Translations under genes and position numbers: made by a program
NCBI GenBank assembly: GCA_002391425.1
Contig: DGEZ01000002.1
Coordinates: 1 to 12,220 of the forward strand
Source: Micrococcales bacterium UBA3913
Lineage (GTDB): Bacteria; Actinomycetota; Actinomycetes; Actinomycetales; Microbacteriaceae
Length of the DNA stretch: 12,220 nt
Direction: 5' to 3'
The notes under the pieces: generated by a model
What the model saw: only the letters and a program-made list of their open reading frames with translations
Told to the model about the DNA's origin: nothing
Database searches by the model: none
In this document: positions 12,154 through 12,220 of the stretch, piece by piece
Layout of the letters: each line of letters starts with the position of its first letter
How positions within the stretch are numbered: position 1 is the first letter of the stretch

Positions 12154-12220
12154 ATGTTCATGCGACGTTCCCCACGTCCGTCGATCACATCCGCCCCCCT
12201 GCCCCCTGACCAGGAGCGCG
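12154..12220 (+). CDS. N-terminus of a hypothetical protein, probably DUF3099 family (partial)
   Basis: Only 22 codons are in the window, from the ATG at 12154: a basic start MFMRRSPRP followed by SITSAPLPPDQER, then the edge. A GAGGAAG-like Shine-Dalgarno lies about 8 nt upstream. The ITSAP...DQ pattern resembles the start of DUF3099 proteins, small actinobacterial proteins with two membrane helices, and from memory such genes often sit divergently beside fabG. The membrane helices would lie beyond the edge, so the assignment rests on a very short stretch plus context. No function can be given. Confidence 0.55.
   Translation, partial: MFMRRSPRPSITSAPLPPDQER

Noticed and set aside
1..12220. 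CRISPR arrays, insertion sequences, prophage or plasmid genes, attachment site at the tRNA
   Set aside because: No spaced direct repeats, transposase or integrase motifs, or terminal inverted repeats were seen. The tRNA-Leu 3' end is followed by its own terminator and a housekeeping gene, with no duplicated tRNA fragment in the window.

Overview
The window is ordinary chromosomal DNA from a high-GC actinobacterium (roughly 60-65% G+C by eye). Several features point there: an actinobacterial-type GT4 glycogen synthase divergent from glgC, an SGNH hydrolase with the SSGDGR-type tail, an orphan GPNGSGKTT ABC ATPase, fabG divergent from what looks like a DUF3099 gene, and frequent GTG starts and SD-less starts. 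The gene content fits Actinomycetaceae or a nearby group, but I cannot name a genus. There is no CRISPR array, insertion sequence, prophage gene or origin. Genes are tightly packed: the largest gap is about 130 bp, so no gene-free stretch exceeds 300 bp.

Layout, left to right. (1) 1-1280 (-): an M20 metallopeptidase running off the left edge, followed by tRNA-Leu(GAG) on the + strand with a textbook terminator. (2) 1508-2795: an OsmC-family redox protein (-) and an SGNH hydrolase (+), divergent across 37 bp. (3) 2809-5173: a SPOUT/TrmH RNA methyltransferase (-) divergent from a class II (SIRT4-like) sirtuin (+), which is followed 4 nt later by a histidine phosphatase. (4) 5197-6822: an alpha/beta hydrolase (-) divergent from a DEDDh exonuclease (+). 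(5) 6952-8098 (-): zinc-motif-free ribosomal protein L31 (rpmE2) with its own good promoter and a strong hairpin terminator, lying downstream of a stand-alone ABC ATPase. (6) 8147-11249: glgA/glgM (-) and glgC (+), divergent across 47 bp, with serB overlapping the glgC stop codon. (7) 11337-12220: fabG (-) divergent from a gene cut by the right edge (+).

Functionally, GlgC and the GT4 synthase form one pathway (glucose-1-phosphate to ADP-glucose to alpha-glucan or maltose-1-phosphate). SerB makes serine, FabG reduces beta-ketoacyl-ACP, and L31 is part of the ribosome. The other genes are stand-alone enzymes.

I found no new defence, mobile or secretion system. The most interesting signal is regulatory. 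Six genes (M20, alpha/beta hydrolase, exonuclease, ABC ATPase, glgA, glgC), and a weaker seventh (SGNH hydrolase), have a TANNNT-like -10 hexamer ending exactly 6 or 7 nt before the start codon. All but the M20 gene also lack a Shine-Dalgarno sequence. This is the signature of leaderless mRNAs. By contrast OsmC, sirtuin, rpmE2 and fabG have clear Shine-Dalgarno sites.
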